The translations under genes were made by a program, and so were the position numbers. DNA of 64,000 nucleotides from Acinetobacter sp. ANC 4558 (GTDB taxonomy: Bacteria; Pseudomonadota; Gammaproteobacteria; Pseudomonadales; Moraxellaceae), in the NCBI RefSeq assembly GCF_002135375.1, contig NZ_NEGH01000003.1:186001-250000 (forward strand). Reading direction: 5' to 3'. The notes beneath the pieces were generated by a model, which had not been told where the DNA came from, did not search any database, and worked only from the letters and a program-made list of their open reading frames with translations. Below are positions 17,354 to 26,383 of the stretch, piece by piece. Every line of letters starts with the position of its first letter. Position 1 is the first letter of the stretch.

Positions 17354-18562
17354 TTAAATTAAATCTAAATAGATCACTTGAATATTTTGACCATATTCGA
17401 TTACTTCATTTGCAGGAACTATCGCTAATACATTGCTATTCACACAATTGACAAGCATCGAACTACTTTGGAGTGGATGAATTTTTACGTGCAACTGACA
17501 TTCTTCTATTATTAAATTTCCACGTAAGAACTGCAGTCGACTTTGAACTTTCTGAATTTCAAACGCTGCTTTTGCTTGTATACGCTTCGGTATCGCATAC
17601 GCTTGATTAATACCTGCTAAAATTTTTAATGCAGGTAAAACTAGAACAAAATAAGTCACCCAGCAAGCAACTGGATTTCCAGGTAGTACAAAAACTTTTG
17701 TATTATTAATTTTTCCCCATGCAAAGGGTTTTCCCGGTTTAATTGCTATTTTCCAATGATGTATTTCACCTAATTCTTCAAGAACTTTCTTGGTATAGTC
17801 TTTATCTCCAACAGATGCACCACCAGAGATTAAAACAACATCACTGGTTTTTTCAGCATTCATCAATTGATCCTGAATTGTGTTTTCATCATCTGGTAAT
17901 ATTCCCCCATCGCTATATTGAATAAAGGGATTATTTTTTAATAAGCTTAACAACATTGCACGATTACTATCATAAATTTGATTTTCTTGTAATTCTTGAT
18001 CTAATGTTTGAAGTTCATTACCACTGGAATAAACAGTCACTTTTAATTGTTGATAACATAATATTTTGGTTATCCCTTGACTTGCAATTACACCAATCTG
18101 CGTTGCACTAATACATTGATTTTTATTTATTAAAACTTCATTTTTAGCATATTCTTCAGCCTGAAATCGAATATGTTGATTTGCCTTAATCGACGCTAAG
18201 CAAATTATTGTATTATTAACAATATTAACATTTTCTTGCGCAATTACCGCTTCTGTACCCACTGGGATCGCGGCTCCTGTAAAAACTCTCACTGCTTCGC
18301 CAGCCTTCATTTGTATATGCTGAGTTGAGTCACCTGCTGCAACATAATCAGTGAGTGTCCAATGCTGTTCATTGAGTCCACAAATTGCATAACCATCCAT
18401 TGCACTATTGTCAAAAATTGGAGAATTAAATTGTGCAATAATTGGTTGGGCTAAAACCCTTCCTAACACCTGTTCAATAGGAACAAGCTCTGTTTTTTGG
18501 GTTGCGCTGAGTTGTTGAATTAATTTATCAAATGCATGTTCATAGGAAATTAATGTCATCAT
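17354..18562 (-). CDS. moeA: Molybdopterin molybdenumtransferase MoeA
   Basis: 402 residues, near E. coli MoeA (411). Inserts molybdate into adenylated molybdopterin. NSAMDGYAI near residues 48-56, VFTGAAIPVGTEAVI near 92-106, LISGGASVGDKDY near 243-255 (with the conserved Asp) and LPGNPVACWVTY near 291-302 are the family motifs. ATG follows the mobA stop TGA at once, so translation is probably coupled. Confidence 0.95.
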   Translation of the reverse strand: MMTLISYEHAFDKLIQQLSATQKTELVPIEQVLGRVLAQPIIAQFNSPIFDNSAMDGYAICGLNEQHWTLTDYVAAGDSTQHIQMKAGEAVRVFTGAAIPVGTEAVIAQENVNIVNNTIICLASIKANQHIRFQAEEYAKNEVLINKNQCISATQIGVIASQGITKILCYQQLKVTVYSSGNELQTLDQELQENQIYDSNRAMLLSLLKNNPFIQYSDGGILPDDENTIQDQLMNAEKTSDVVLISGGASVGDKDYTKKVLEELGEIHHWKIAIKPGKPFAWGKINNTKVFVLPGNPVACWVTYFVLVLPALKILAGINQAYAIPKRIQAKAAFEIQKVQSRLQFLRGNLIIEECQLHVKIHPLQSSSMLVNCVNSNVLAIVPANEVIEYGQNIQVIYLDLI

Positions 18563-19171
18563 TCATCTCTTATTTTTCATATATTGATTTAGTGTATTAA
18601 GGTCATTTATATTGATAAAATTTTCATTTTCTTCAAAATTTACTGCAATTGCATCAATTTCAATGAGCCACTGCCGAATACTACGTTTATTTGATGCAAT
18701 TAAATATTCAGATAACTGCAACAATGCAGAACGTTTAAATTGAAAAATAACGGGATAAATTTGTGATTCAGTTTTTGCATAAACAGCTAAGGCATGAGTT
18801 GTTAGAAGCTTTTGAGTTAAACGTTGAATAATCGTTGAATTTAAAAACGGAGAATCACAAGGAACAACTTGTATATATTCAATATGTTCAGGGAAATGAA
18901 GAACACTGCTACATACACCAGCCAACGGCCCTAAACCTTTCCAAGGTATTTGATCTATCCACACATCAACATTTTTTTTGGTATATTGCTCAACATCTTG
19001 ATTTGCACTTATTGCAACATAAACACACTGTTTTTTTAAAACAGAAAGAATTGGATCAATTAAATGATCTGTACCAAATCGAACTAAACCTTTATTTTTA
19101 TACCCCATTCGACTGCCTAAACCTCCAGCGAGAATTAAAGCACCTAAATGAGCATTGATTAATTGACCCAT
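18563..19171 (-). CDS. mobA: Molybdenum cofactor guanylyltransferase MobA
   Basis: 202 residues. Attaches GMP to Mo-molybdopterin to form the guanine dinucleotide cofactor required by NarG. The nucleotide-binding signature LILAGGLGSRMGYKNKGLV lies near residues 12-30, and VVPCDSPFLN near 102-111 holds the Mg-binding Asp. Overlaps the moaE end by 13 bp. No mobB is visible in the window. Confidence 0.93.
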   Translation of the reverse strand: MGQLINAHLGALILAGGLGSRMGYKNKGLVRFGTDHLIDPILSVLKKQCVYVAISANQDVEQYTKKNVDVWIDQIPWKGLGPLAGVCSSVLHFPEHIEYIQVVPCDSPFLNSTIIQRLTQKLLTTHALAVYAKTESQIYPVIFQFKRSALLQLSEYLIASNKRSIRQWLIEIDAIAVNFEENENFININDLNTLNQYMKNKR

Positions 19172-19620
19172 TTTTTAAATTTCTCTTGATCATAATCTTT
19201 TGCATTAACCCAACATTCATGTCCATTTTGAAAGGACTCTTTTTTCCAAAATGGTGCTGATACTTTTAAATAATCCATGATAAATTCATTCGCAGCATAG
19301 GCATCTAATCGGTGTTTACTTTGTGTCATCACCCAAACAATAGGTTCCCCAACTGCTATATTTCCAACACGATGTGCAACAACAACTGCTTCTAATAGCC
19401 ATTGTTGCTGTGCCCGTTGAACAATATTTTTAATTTCTTGCTCAGTCACTTGTGGATAATGTTCAATGTATAAGTACGTAATTGATTCTGCATAATCATG
19501 CTTACGAACATAGCCCGTAAATGTTACTTGTGCGCCATAATCATGATTCAATGAATTTATAAATTTTTGATATTGTTTAATATTCAAAGTATCATTTTCA
19601 ATTTGAATAAGCAGGTTCAT
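19159..19620 (-). CDS. moaE: Molybdopterin synthase catalytic subunit MoaE
   Basis: 153 residues, similar to E. coli MoaE (150). Works with MoaD to add dithiolene sulfur to cPMP. Motifs: GAQVTFTGYVR near residues 29-39, YIEHYPQVTEQEI near 51-63, VAHRVGNIAVGEP near 80-92 and KVSAPFWKKE with conserved lysine near 119-128. Follows moaD by three bases. Confidence 0.94.
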   Translation of the reverse strand: MNLLIQIENDTLNIKQYQKFINSLNHDYGAQVTFTGYVRKHDYAESITYLYIEHYPQVTEQEIKNIVQRAQQQWLLEAVVVAHRVGNIAVGEPIVWVMTQSKHRLDAYAANEFIMDYLKVSAPFWKKESFQNGHECWVNAKDYDQEKFKKWVN

Positions 19621-19623
19621 GGA

Positions 19624-19875
19624 TTAGCCTCCAGTTACAGGAGGTAAAATTGCAACTTCTGCGCCATCTAAAATTTCAACAACATCATGGCAAATTTTTT
19701 TTTCTACAACTATTTTGAAAATCTTTTCTGCAGCAAGTGCATTTTTCCAACGTGAATTTCTTGATCTGAGTAACTCTAATAAAGTCTCTGTTGTCCCACC
19801 ATTATTCCAAGGAAGTGTTTCAGTTCGAATTCCAAGTTCAGATGCTAATGGTCCAAAATATTGAATATAAATCAT
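19624..19875 (-). CDS. moaD: Molybdopterin synthase sulfur-carrier subunit MoaD
   Basis: 83 residues, ubiquitin-like fold, ending in ILPPVTGG. The terminal Gly-Gly is thiocarboxylated after adenylation by MoeB. Opens with IYIQYFGPLASELG, the typical MoaD first strand. First gene of the minus-strand operon moaD-moaE-mobA-moeA-mog-modA-modB-modC. Confidence 0.93.
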   Translation of the reverse strand: MIYIQYFGPLASELGIRTETLPWNNGGTTETLLELLRSRNSRWKNALAAEKIFKIVVEKKICHDVVEILDGAEVAILPPVTGG

Positions 19876-20004
19876 ACAATTTATCTCATACCAAGTATTT
19901 ATTTTATAGTCTAGATCGTTAAAATAAGATCAACAATAATCACTTTGACCGATATTGCCCCCCTCTTAAGAAGAGTAAAATAATTAAAAACAAAAGGAAT
20001 ATAT
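19876..20004. promoter_or_regulatory. Divergent promoter region moaD / moaC
   Basis: 129 bp between the divergent moaD and moaC starts. It must hold promoters for both units. A short inverted repeat CTCTT-AAG-AAGAG lies near 19962-19974. AAAAGGA is the moaC ribosome site. No convincing ModE, FNR or NarL site could be assigned. Confidence 0.4.
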
Positions 20005-20490
20005 ATGTCATTCAATCAACAGTTGTCACATTTTGACCAGCATGGGCAAGCTCATATGGTCAATATCGGAGAAAAAAAATTAACGAAACGTAGTGCAATT
20101 GCTGAAGGAAGTATTTTTCTTTCTGAGGCTGCTTTTGCATGTATTTTAGATGGTAATAATAAAAAGGGAGATGTACTTGGAATTGCCCGTATAGCTGCTA
20201 TTCAGGCAAGTAAACAAACGTCTTTTTTAATTCCGTTATGTCATCCAATTTCGCTTACACATGTCTCTGTAGCGTTTAAATTATTTCCTAATGAGCATCG
20301 AATTATCATTCAAGTTACAACTGAGAGTGTCGGCCAAACTGGTGTAGAAATGGAAGCATTATGTGCAACTAATATTGGTTTGTTAACCATATATGACATG
20401 CTTAAAGCGATTGATAAAGAAATGAAAATTTCAAATATTCAGCTCATTTACAAAACGGGTGGTCGCTCTGGTGAATGGAGTAAAAAATAA
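20005..20490 (+). CDS. moaC: Cyclic pyranopterin monophosphate synthase MoaC
   Basis: 161 residues, matching E. coli MoaC length. Converts the MoaA product to cPMP. Hallmarks: MVNIGEKKLTKRSAIAEG near residues 18-35, IPLCHPISLTHV near 78-89 and TGVEMEALCA near 113-122 with catalytic residues, ending GGRSGEW. Starts 17 bp upstream of the narX ATG, so moaC-narX-narL is probably one transcript. Confidence 0.96.
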   Translation: MSFNQQLSHFDQHGQAHMVNIGEKKLTKRSAIAEGSIFLSEAAFACILDGNNKKGDVLGIARIAAIQASKQTSFLIPLCHPISLTHVSVAFKLFPNEHRIIIQVTTESVGQTGVEMEALCATNIGLLTIYDMLKAIDKEMKISNIQLIYKTGGRSGEWSKK

Positions 20491-20507
20491 AGTTGTTAAA
20501 CATTAAA

Positions 20508-22394
20508 ATGAACTTATTTAAACTGAATACTTTATCTCATAAACTTTTTTTCGCCATTAGTTTATGGCTTATTGGTGCGTTATTTTTTGTTGGTCTTACT
20601 TTGAATATTACGTGGAAATTAGAAGATCGAGGTATTGCAATTAATGAAGCTGGAAGTTTACGTAAGCAAGTTTATTATTTGGTCATTTTAGCTCAATCAC
20701 AACAAAACACTCAACTTCATCATGAAATTAATGTTTTTGAAGAAAAAATTAAATTTCTCTCTATTTTAAATAACACACCAACAGTTTGGAACCCTTTCGA
20801 ACAAGCACCATATACTAAACAAATAGAACGAATTAATCGAGAATTTAAAAAAATTAAACCGCAATTTATTGAGGCACAGAATAACCCTCAATTGCAGCAT
20901 CAACTCATTCTTGAAACACCTTATTTTATAGAACAAATCAATCAGTTAGTTAAAAATATTGAATCACAAAATACACATAATATTTATGTGATGCGAATTG
21001 CTCAAATCTTATTGATGTTTATGGCTTTCGTATCTGCACTGCTATCTCTTCACTTATTAAATCGGTTAGTCATTCGCCCCTTATCAAGTATTAATGAGGG
21101 ATTGCAGAAAATTACACAAGGTGATCTTAATGTCCGATTGAACTTACAAACACATGATGAATTCCATCAGGTTTCTGTTGGGTTTAATCAAATGGCAAAT
21201 AGTTTAGAAAATTCATATCAAAATTTAGAACATAAAGTTCAACAGAAAACACAAGATTTAGAAAAAACCAATCATGAATTAGCAACCTTATATAGCATTA
21301 CAGATCATTTACATAAAATGCCATTTGATCATCAGATGTTAGATATGTTTTTACAAAAAATGATGGATTTATCATTTGCTAAAGCTGGAAGTATTCGCCT
21401 TCTGAATCAACAAGGTTTGCAGATGTGGACTGCACATCATATAAATTTACCGCACGAATTAATCAAAAATAAAGCATGTAATGAAACAAAGTCTTGTCTT
21501 TGTGGCACTGCGCTCTGTTCAAAAAGCATTCATATTAATATCGATCTTCAAAATAAAGAATCTACAGAATTCCTATGCCGCAAATTTGGTTTGAATCATT
21601 TAATCGTATATAAAATTCATTTAAGAGAGCAAACTTTAGGACTAATGACCTTATATTTTGAAAAAAGTTCACCCGAAGCTTACTCTAATCAATCGTTAAT
21701 TCAGCTTTTATGTGGTCAATTTGCAACAACCATTGAAAATAATAGATTAGTTCTAAAAGAAAAACAACTTGCTGTTTTAGAAGAAAGAAATATGATTTCA
21801 CAAGGTTTGCATGACAGTATTGCACAATCATTATCATTTATGAATATGCAATTGCAAATGCTCAATCAAGCCATAAAAAAACAAGATCAGGCTCGCGTTG
21901 AAAAGCATTTAGATTTTTTAAATACAGGAATTAAACAATGCTATGACGATGTACGAGAGTTGCTGAATAATTTTCGATTAAAATTAAATCAACAATCTTT
22001 TGAAGAGGTTTTGTATTCCATTTTTGAACGTTTTAAAAAACAAACCAATATCGAAATTGAATTAAAATATCAATCTTCTAATGTCGACCTTACCCCACAG
22101 CAACATATACAATTTATTTTTATTATCCAAGAAGCACTCTCAAACGTACGAAAACATTCACATGCAAAAAAAGTTACTATTCACTTTAATAATAATACTG
22201 AAATAATTGTTTTAAGTATTCAAGATAATGGCATCGGCTTTAATTACAATAGTAAAAAACCTGAGCACGGTCATCATATTGGATTAAATATTATGCAAGA
22301 ACGCATTAAACAAGTGAACGGTTCTTTTCACATAGAATCGACAATAAATCAAGGCACTTGTATTCATGTTTCTATCCAACGTCAACAGCTTTAA
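20508..22394 (+). CDS. narX: Nitrate/nitrite sensor histidine kinase NarX
   Basis: 628 residues from the ATG at 20508; a TTG at 20493 is less likely, and neither has a clear ribosome site. Order: TM1 near residues 15-40, periplasmic ligand domain beginning with the P-box GIAINEAGSLRKQVY near 43-57, TM2 near 160-180, HAMP near 180-235, a coiled coil, a central module with clustered cysteines (CNETKSCLCGTALC near 324-337), a HisKA_3 dimerisation segment ERNMISQGLHDSIAQSLS with the phosphorylated His, and an HATPase domain (SNVRKHSHAKK, DNGIGF). This is the NarX/NarQ architecture. Partner NarL follows 11 bp later. Confidence 0.94.
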   Translation: MNLFKLNTLSHKLFFAISLWLIGALFFVGLTLNITWKLEDRGIAINEAGSLRKQVYYLVILAQSQQNTQLHHEINVFEEKIKFLSILNNTPTVWNPFEQAPYTKQIERINREFKKIKPQFIEAQNNPQLQHQLILETPYFIEQINQLVKNIESQNTHNIYVMRIAQILLMFMAFVSALLSLHLLNRLVIRPLSSINEGLQKITQGDLNVRLNLQTHDEFHQVSVGFNQMANSLENSYQNLEHKVQQKTQDLEKTNHELATLYSITDHLHKMPFDHQMLDMFLQKMMDLSFAKAGSIRLLNQQGLQMWTAHHINLPHELIKNKACNETKSCLCGTALCSKSIHINIDLQNKESTEFLCRKFGLNHLIVYKIHLREQTLGLMTLYFEKSSPEAYSNQSLIQLLCGQFATTIENNRLVLKEKQLAVLEERNMISQGLHDSIAQSLSFMNMQLQMLNQAIKKQDQARVEKHLDFLNTGIKQCYDDVRELLNNFRLKLNQQSFEEVLYSIFERFKKQTNIEIELKYQSSNVDLTPQQHIQFIFIIQEALSNVRKHSHAKKVTIHFNNNTEIIVLSIQDNGIGFNYNSKKPEHGHHIGLNIMQERIKQVNGSFHIESTINQGTCIHVSIQRQQL

Positions 22395-22405
22395 AGGACA
22401 CGAAA

Positions 22406-23062
22406 ATGACTATTATAAATATATTGCTCATCGATGATCACACCCTTTTTCGTACAGGATTACGCTTTTTATTAGAGCAAGAAGAAAATTTTAATGTTGT
22501 TGGTGAAGCAACCGATGGTTTAGCTGGAATAAAACTTGCTGAACAACTACGCCCTGATTTGGTTTTACTTGATCTCGATATGCCGACTATGAACGGTCGA
22601 GAAGCACTACCACAATTATTAAATAGTTACCCTAATCTTATCGTCATTCTTTTAACGGTTTCAGAAGATGCCCAAGATTTAACAGAATGTATGCGTTTAG
22701 GTGCTCGAGGCTATTTATTAAAGAATATAGAAACAAATTTTCTACTTGAAAGTATTCATAAAGCCTTGGATGGTGATAGTATTTTATCACCAGAAATGAC
22801 TACAAAATTAATCTTACAATTACGTGATCCAGTAGCAGAAAAAAAAGAAGATCTTTTATCTATATTAACTTTACGTGAAAAAGAAACTTTATACTGGTTG
22901 TCCAAAGGTGCAAGCAATAAAGTGATCGCACGAAAAATGAATGTTGCAGAATCCACCGTTAAAGTGCATGTACAAAATATTTTAAGAAAGTTGGAGTTAA
23001 ATAGTCGCGTACAAGCCGCTGTTTTTGCTGTTGAAAACTCATTAGATACATTTTTAAACTAG
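22406..23062 (+). CDS. narL: Nitrate response regulator NarL
   Basis: 218 residues. Receiver domain with LLIDDHTLFRTGL near residues 7-19, phosphoacceptor Asp in LVLLDLDMPTMNG near 54-66, and conserved Thr and Lys (LLTVSED, GYLLKN). C-terminal LuxR-type helix-turn-helix LTLREKETLYWLSKGASNKV near 153-172, then ESTVKVHVQNILRKL. A longer frame opens at 22358 inside narX, but AAAGGA seven bases before ATG 22406 and the family N-terminus fix this start. Expected to activate narK and narG promoters with NarX as sensor. Confidence 0.94.
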   Translation: MTIINILLIDDHTLFRTGLRFLLEQEENFNVVGEATDGLAGIKLAEQLRPDLVLLDLDMPTMNGREALPQLLNSYPNLIVILLTVSEDAQDLTECMRLGARGYLLKNIETNFLLESIHKALDGDSILSPEMTTKLILQLRDPVAEKKEDLLSILTLREKETLYWLSKGASNKVIARKMNVAESTVKVHVQNILRKLELNSRVQAAVFAVENSLDTFLN

Positions 23063-23089
23063 TTTTCATTATGATCTCAACGTTCATCA

Positions 23090-23120
23090 AAAAACCTCAA
23101 CCTTTATCGTTGAGGTTTTT
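23090..23120. terminator. Bidirectional terminator after narL
   Basis: AAAAACCTCAA (23090-23100) pairs perfectly with TTGAGGTTTTT (23110-23120) around a 9-base loop, with A-run and T-run ends suited to both strands. Separates narL from the convergent receptor gene. Confidence 0.85.
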
Positions 23121-23150
23121 ATTTAAATACTACATTTCAAAAATGAATCA

Positions 23151-25373
23151 TTAAAACTTATAGTCTACGCTAAATGTAACGTTACGTGGCGCTCCCCACG
23201 CCATAGCACTAGCACCAATTCCATCATAATATTTTTTATCAAAAATATTGTTAATATTTAATTGTGTACTAATATTCTGATCAAACTTATAACCAATCAT
23301 TGCATTCGCCAAGTATAAATTGCCTCGTTCAATTTTAACGTTCTCTACAGGTGTATAAATTTTGCTATAGTAATTGAGACCTGTTCCTGTAAACCAATGA
23401 TCCTCTTGGTATTTAATAAAGAAATCTGCAGTGGTTCTTGAGTTTGTTGGATTTACATCTTTCTTAAAAGCATCCTTAGCACTGAAGTTTGCAACACCTA
23501 AATTGACACTCCAATTGTCATTAATTGCACCACTTATACTGAATTCCACGCCTTTACTGACTACACCCTTTGTTCCGTAATACGCATTCTCAGTCAATCC
23601 ATCTACCTTAACATTTTCACCTTTCTCATTTAAAAGTAGTTGTGCCGCATTGTCTTGTTCTATTCTAAAGATCGCTAAACTTGCATTTAGGCGGTTGTCA
23701 AAAAATGCACCTTTAATCCCTGTTTCATAACTTTTTCCATCTACTGGATCAAGGAAGTTTCCATTTTTTTCTTTTCTGTTTTGTGGCTTAAAAATACTGG
23801 TATAACTGGCATACCATGAATAATCTTGAGATATGTCATAAATAATGCCCATATATGGTGTTAGTTGATTTTTAAATTCGCGATTACCAATTTTATTTTC
23901 AGATTCATATTTCCAATTTGAAATACGCAACCCTGCAATAATTCGTAACGGATCTAAAATATGAAATTTTCCAGATATATAGGCAGCAGTTTGAGTCGTT
24001 TCATTCAATGGATTTACTTTATCCATTGCTAAGTTTCCTCTAAGCCGAGTATTCATATGATTAAAATCAATGACATCCTGCCCCAATAAATCAATTAAGT
24101 TCTGTTTAGTTTTTGCAGGATCATTTGAAACAAATGTTTGTCCATACGTATTCTTTTTAAGTTCACTTTTATTCCATGAACCACCTAGAATAATTTCTTG
24201 ATCCAAACCTGCAACAGTAAATGGCGCAGAAAAATAAATATCAATATTATTTTCATCTGTCCGTTTTTTATCTCTATAAACCGATGCATTTTGAATTGGT
24301 ATGGTATTGGTTAATTTATCAACACGTCCAGTCGTATAATACAGAAAACTATCGGTATCATCTCTCCGATAAGCATAAGCGACATTTAAATTCACATCAT
24401 TAAACAAATTATGTTTTAAATTCGCAAACAACGCTGTAGATTTGACATCCCAAAATGTCCAATCTGAACTCACTGTCAATGATCGAGCAAAATCTGTTCT
24501 TGTTCCATCTGTATAAAAGGCAGGTAGTCCGCCCCATCTCACCCCATCTCGGTTTAATTCTTGATATGAAGCTGCAAATGATAGAGATGTTTTATCTGAC
24601 ACATCATAGTCTACTGCACCATAAAAAACATTACGTTCTTTTGAGTAAAAGTCCATAAATGACTTTTCATCAGAATGTTTTACAAAAATACGACCACGTA
24701 AGGATGCATCATGATTCAATGGTGCAGATAAATCTACAGCACTTGAATAACTATCCCATGAACCTGCAGATGCTTGTATTTTTCCTGAAAATTCTTTTGA
24801 AATCGCTCGTTTTCGAATCATATTCAATCCCATTGCAGGGCTGCCCGCACCAACCATTAAACCATTGGCACCTTTTACAACTTCTACTCTGTCATAGATA
24901 CTTAAATCTGGATCACCTGTTCCTAACGTTAGTGTACTGGGCATACCATCGATTAGATAATAATCTACCTCAAAGCCACGGGCATATGCAGATTGTCGTT
25001 CATCTGTTCGGTTGGTAGAGACTCCCGTAATATTACTCAGCAGATCTTGAAATGAATCGATATTTCGATCATCTAAATACTCACGTGTATATACCTCAAC
25101 CGTTTGAGGGGTATGTCGTAAAGATAAATTTAATTTTGTGGCTGTATTTGAGTTATTGATTGTATAACTATCGGTACTCTCTGAAATTGTATTATTTTCT
25201 GCTGTTAATGTAATGGTTGGTAATTCAGAAGGTTGATCATTATTTTCAACCTGTGTAAATTTTGTTTCTTCAGCTTTTGCCTGCGACAAAGACAACATAC
25301 CCAGTGATGAAATTAAAATAGCTTGGATCGCTAAATATAACGGTTTCTGTTGTTTTCTAGAGAAATAGGACAT
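23151..25373 (-). CDS. TonB-dependent siderophore receptor (FhuE/FpvA-like)
   Basis: 740 residues. Signal peptide to about residue 34 (cleavage after QAKA). Plug domain from about 75 to 190, with TPQTVEVYTREYLDDRNIDS, ITGVSTNRTDERQSAYARGF and VEVVKGANGLMVGAGSPAMG typical of ferric-siderophore receptors, then a 22-strand barrel ending in VTFSVDYKF. Sequence style matches FhuE/FpvA receptors for coprogen, ferrioxamine or pyoverdine-type siderophores; the ligand cannot be decided. A Fur-like box lies upstream at 25562-25576. Monocistronic; no siderophore synthesis genes nearby, so it may take up foreign siderophores. Confidence 0.88.
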   Translation of the reverse strand: MSYFSRKQQKPLYLAIQAILISSLGMLSLSQAKAEETKFTQVENNDQPSELPTITLTAENNTISESTDSYTINNSNTATKLNLSLRHTPQTVEVYTREYLDDRNIDSFQDLLSNITGVSTNRTDERQSAYARGFEVDYYLIDGMPSTLTLGTGDPDLSIYDRVEVVKGANGLMVGAGSPAMGLNMIRKRAISKEFSGKIQASAGSWDSYSSAVDLSAPLNHDASLRGRIFVKHSDEKSFMDFYSKERNVFYGAVDYDVSDKTSLSFAASYQELNRDGVRWGGLPAFYTDGTRTDFARSLTVSSDWTFWDVKSTALFANLKHNLFNDVNLNVAYAYRRDDTDSFLYYTTGRVDKLTNTIPIQNASVYRDKKRTDENNIDIYFSAPFTVAGLDQEIILGGSWNKSELKKNTYGQTFVSNDPAKTKQNLIDLLGQDVIDFNHMNTRLRGNLAMDKVNPLNETTQTAAYISGKFHILDPLRIIAGLRISNWKYESENKIGNREFKNQLTPYMGIIYDISQDYSWYASYTSIFKPQNRKEKNGNFLDPVDGKSYETGIKGAFFDNRLNASLAIFRIEQDNAAQLLLNEKGENVKVDGLTENAYYGTKGVVSKGVEFSISGAINDNWSVNLGVANFSAKDAFKKDVNPTNSRTTADFFIKYQEDHWFTGTGLNYYSKIYTPVENVKIERGNLYLANAMIGYKFDQNISTQLNINNIFDKKYYDGIGASAMAWGAPRNVTFSVDYKF

Positions 25374-25886
25374 AAGCAGAGATCTAAAATATGTTAAAAA
25401 GTGGAGGAATCACTCTATCTATTCAAATAACCTCAATCTTTTTGCCATTATTCATTTTAAAAGCAATCATATTCAATTGCATATTTAAAAATTTAAGCAC
25501 CAAGTTATTTGATTAATAGAGAAAACTCATGCAATAAGTTTATCACCAATAGTAATAAAAACAATAATCACTATCATTTATATAATTATTAAATTTAATT
25601 GATGGGTATTTTTTATATTTTTGTCTTATTCACAGATATAGCACATAAGCTTCTATGATTATCTTAGTTTACTGTAATGATAAATGCTGCGGGAAGTACT
25701 GGGTAATTTTTTCATTTAAGTTGCTAATTTTATTAATTTATAATTAATTAGTTCATTTTTTTATTTTAAAATTCAATCTATTGTAAGATTTCATTTTATA
25801 TCACCCCAAATCAGTAAAATACTGGTTATGAATTTATATTTCTAATAAAGCTGATATAAATCATTTAACACTGCGAAATGTAAAAC
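25374..25886. other. Intergenic region upstream of the siderophore receptor
   Basis: 513 bp, very AT-rich, between the receptor start and the end of the SemiSWEET gene, both on the minus strand. Contains the Fur-like box and presumably the receptor promoter. No ORF with coding character was recognised. Confidence 0.45.
25562..25576 (-). promoter_or_regulatory. Fur-like box
   Basis: Read on the minus strand, TGATAGTGATTATTG matches the 7-1-7 Fur consensus TGATAAT-N-ATTATCA at 12 of 14 positions. It is about 190 bp before the receptor ATG, somewhat far, which would imply a long leader. Confidence 0.5.
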
Positions 25887-26150
25887 TTAAAATGCCGTCA
25901 CTGTCGCAATGGCGCCAAAAATAATTCCAGGGCTATTGGCTGCAACTAATGGATAATCTTTACGTTTTAAACCATATATTACCCATAATGAACAATTAAT
26001 TGCAGCCGCAAAAGGTTGGACTGGATTTCCTTTATAACCTGCTAAATTGTCTATGATTTGAGGAATATAAGAGACGTACATGCAAACTGAGGTAAAAGTT
26101 GCTATCCATCCAATAATGGTAATTAATCTTTCATCTTTTGCTCTTGTCAT
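25887..26150 (-). CDS. SemiSWEET-type sugar transporter
   Basis: 87 residues from this start, three transmembrane helices, half-size relative of SWEET transporters that works as a dimer. Diagnostic residues: the PQ motif in YVSYIPQIIDNLAGYKG, then NPVQPFAAAINCSLWVIYGL with the conserved Asn and Trp, and AANSPGIIFG in TM3. A longer frame begins at ATG 26168, but AGGA eight bases before ATG 26150 (MTRAKDERL) favours the shorter form. Standalone gene; no sugar-metabolism genes adjacent. Confidence 0.82.
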   Translation of the reverse strand: MTRAKDERLITIIGWIATFTSVCMYVSYIPQIIDNLAGYKGNPVQPFAAAINCSLWVIYGLKRKDYPLVAANSPGIIFGAIATVTAF

Positions 26151-26383
26151 AATTATTATCCTATTCACATAAAAATTAACTATAACGTATCATGAATGAT
26201 AAAATCTAATTTACAATGGTCTTATTTGATATGCTTTTTGTGAAATATATATTGATAAAATTACCAAAAACTCATTACCAGACACCGATATTTACAAATT
26301 ATATATTTAAATTTAATGTGGAACTTTCATCTATTTGACATGTTCACTCACTACCCTAAGCATTTTCATTAAAATCATCTAAA

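Noticed and set aside
19962-19981. NarL 7-2-7 site in the moaD/moaC interval
   Set aside because: Only one half resembles the heptamer (6 of 7) and the partner half does not match; more likely a small hairpin.
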